Shown in pieces: positions 29,448 through 29,816 of a stretch of DNA of 29,816 nucleotides (the stretch's first letter is position 1; every line of letters starts with the position of its first letter). Position numbers and translations under genes: made by a program. Where the stretch lies: positions 1 through 29,816 of IMG/VR virus record IMGVR_UViG_3300044678_001493; one strand, given 5' to 3'. Under the pieces are notes generated by a model that was given only the letters and a program-made list of their open reading frames with translations, was not told where the DNA came from and did no database searches. Origin of the DNA: a virus.

Positions 29448-29816
29448 ATGGCATTTAGCCGCACACAGACAACTCTGGGACTAGCGTTTAGTGATACGGT
29501 AGTAACCTTATCCGACGAGGAACGCGCACGAGCTGTTCAAGGTGCACAACTTACCGATTTAATTCAATCTTTGTATTCGATCTGTCTGTATGACACGAAT
29601 ACGGACGCTATACTTGAAGCTGAATTAGACCCTGGTAAGCGTACTAAAAACGCTGAGTACTTCTTTCGTGTACCACCAAAGGTTCATGAATTTGACGAAC
29701 CGTTTGCCACAAGCATATCCAACACACAGGATCATGGCAAATACGTGGAATCTTACGGCTCGATTCAGAAAGCTATTAGAATTTCTGGAACAACTGGATT
29801 ACGCCCAAACAAGATT
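29448..29816 (+). CDS. N-terminal part of a baseplate protein (3' cut by window)
   Basis: The frame runs from ATG 29448 to the window end without a stop, giving the first 123 residues. It reads MAFSRTQTTLGLAFSDTVVTL, then an acidic helical part, YFFRVPPKVHEFDEPFATSIS, and YGSIQKAIRISGTTGLRPNKI. I recognise this combination as occurring in baseplate/hub-associated proteins that follow the spike gene in several myoviruses, often carrying a later LysM-type domain, which cannot be seen here. The start follows the previous stop by four bases, in the sequence ACAAATG; the only purine-rich stretch nearby is AGGA just before the stop, so coupling to the spike is likely. Confidence 0.75.
   Translation, partial: MAFSRTQTTLGLAFSDTVVTLSDEERARAVQGAQLTDLIQSLYSICLYDTNTDAILEAELDPGKRTKNAEYFFRVPPKVHEFDEPFATSISNTQDHGKYVESYGSIQKAIRISGTTGLRPNKI

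Overview
The window is the virion-structure and assembly region of a tailed double-stranded DNA phage with a contractile tail (myovirus morphotype). All 22 supported genes lie on the plus strand, are tightly packed (several ATGA or TGATG overlaps), and follow the usual order of head, neck, tail and baseplate genes. I see no integrase, replication, lysis-cassette, tRNA or defence gene, and nothing that fixes the host. A consensus-like TTGACA promoter and standard AGGAG-type ribosome sites fit an ordinary bacterium. Portal and terminase genes must lie upstream and the rest of the baseplate and fibres downstream. Both ends of the window cut a gene.

Layout. 2-762: the end of an unrecognised gene plus a small zinc-ribbon protein. 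759-849: a promoter followed by a terminator-like hairpin. 863-4146: head core, namely an HK97-type prohead protease, a scaffold-like protein and the major capsid protein. 4193-5071: two small unknown proteins. 5061-5222: three hairpins in a row. 5238-10560: surface or decoration-like proteins, including a 715-residue protein with a neck-like core and a strikingly GC-rich gene (8941-10560). 10619-13252: an 877-residue paralogue of that gene, built largely of repeated cassettes. 13275-17073: a small helical protein, a repeat-plus-connector protein, a gp10-like completion protein, a tail-terminator-like protein and a small gene. 17087-21212: tail sheath, a sheath/tube-associated protein and the tail tube. 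21213-21576: the only long noncoding stretch. 21577-22468: tail-assembly chaperones, apparently joined by a translational frameshift. 22471-29816: tape measure, a baseplate hub with an inserted M23 peptidase, a spike, and the start of another baseplate protein.

How they work together. Protease, scaffold and capsid protein build and mature the prohead. Neck proteins close it and join the tail. Chaperones load the tape measure, around which tube and sheath polymerise. Hub, spike and M23 peptidase pierce and digest the wall.

The most unusual signal is not one gene. The same roughly 70-residue beta-rich cassette appears to be grafted into at least five different virion proteins (sheath, sheath-associated protein, tail-terminator-like protein, and both large paralogues). 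A second cassette occurs in two proteins, and a fibronectin/Ig-like insert sits in the capsid protein. This looks like a virion decorated all over with interchangeable surface domains. All functional names rest on reading the sequence by eye; no database search was possible.
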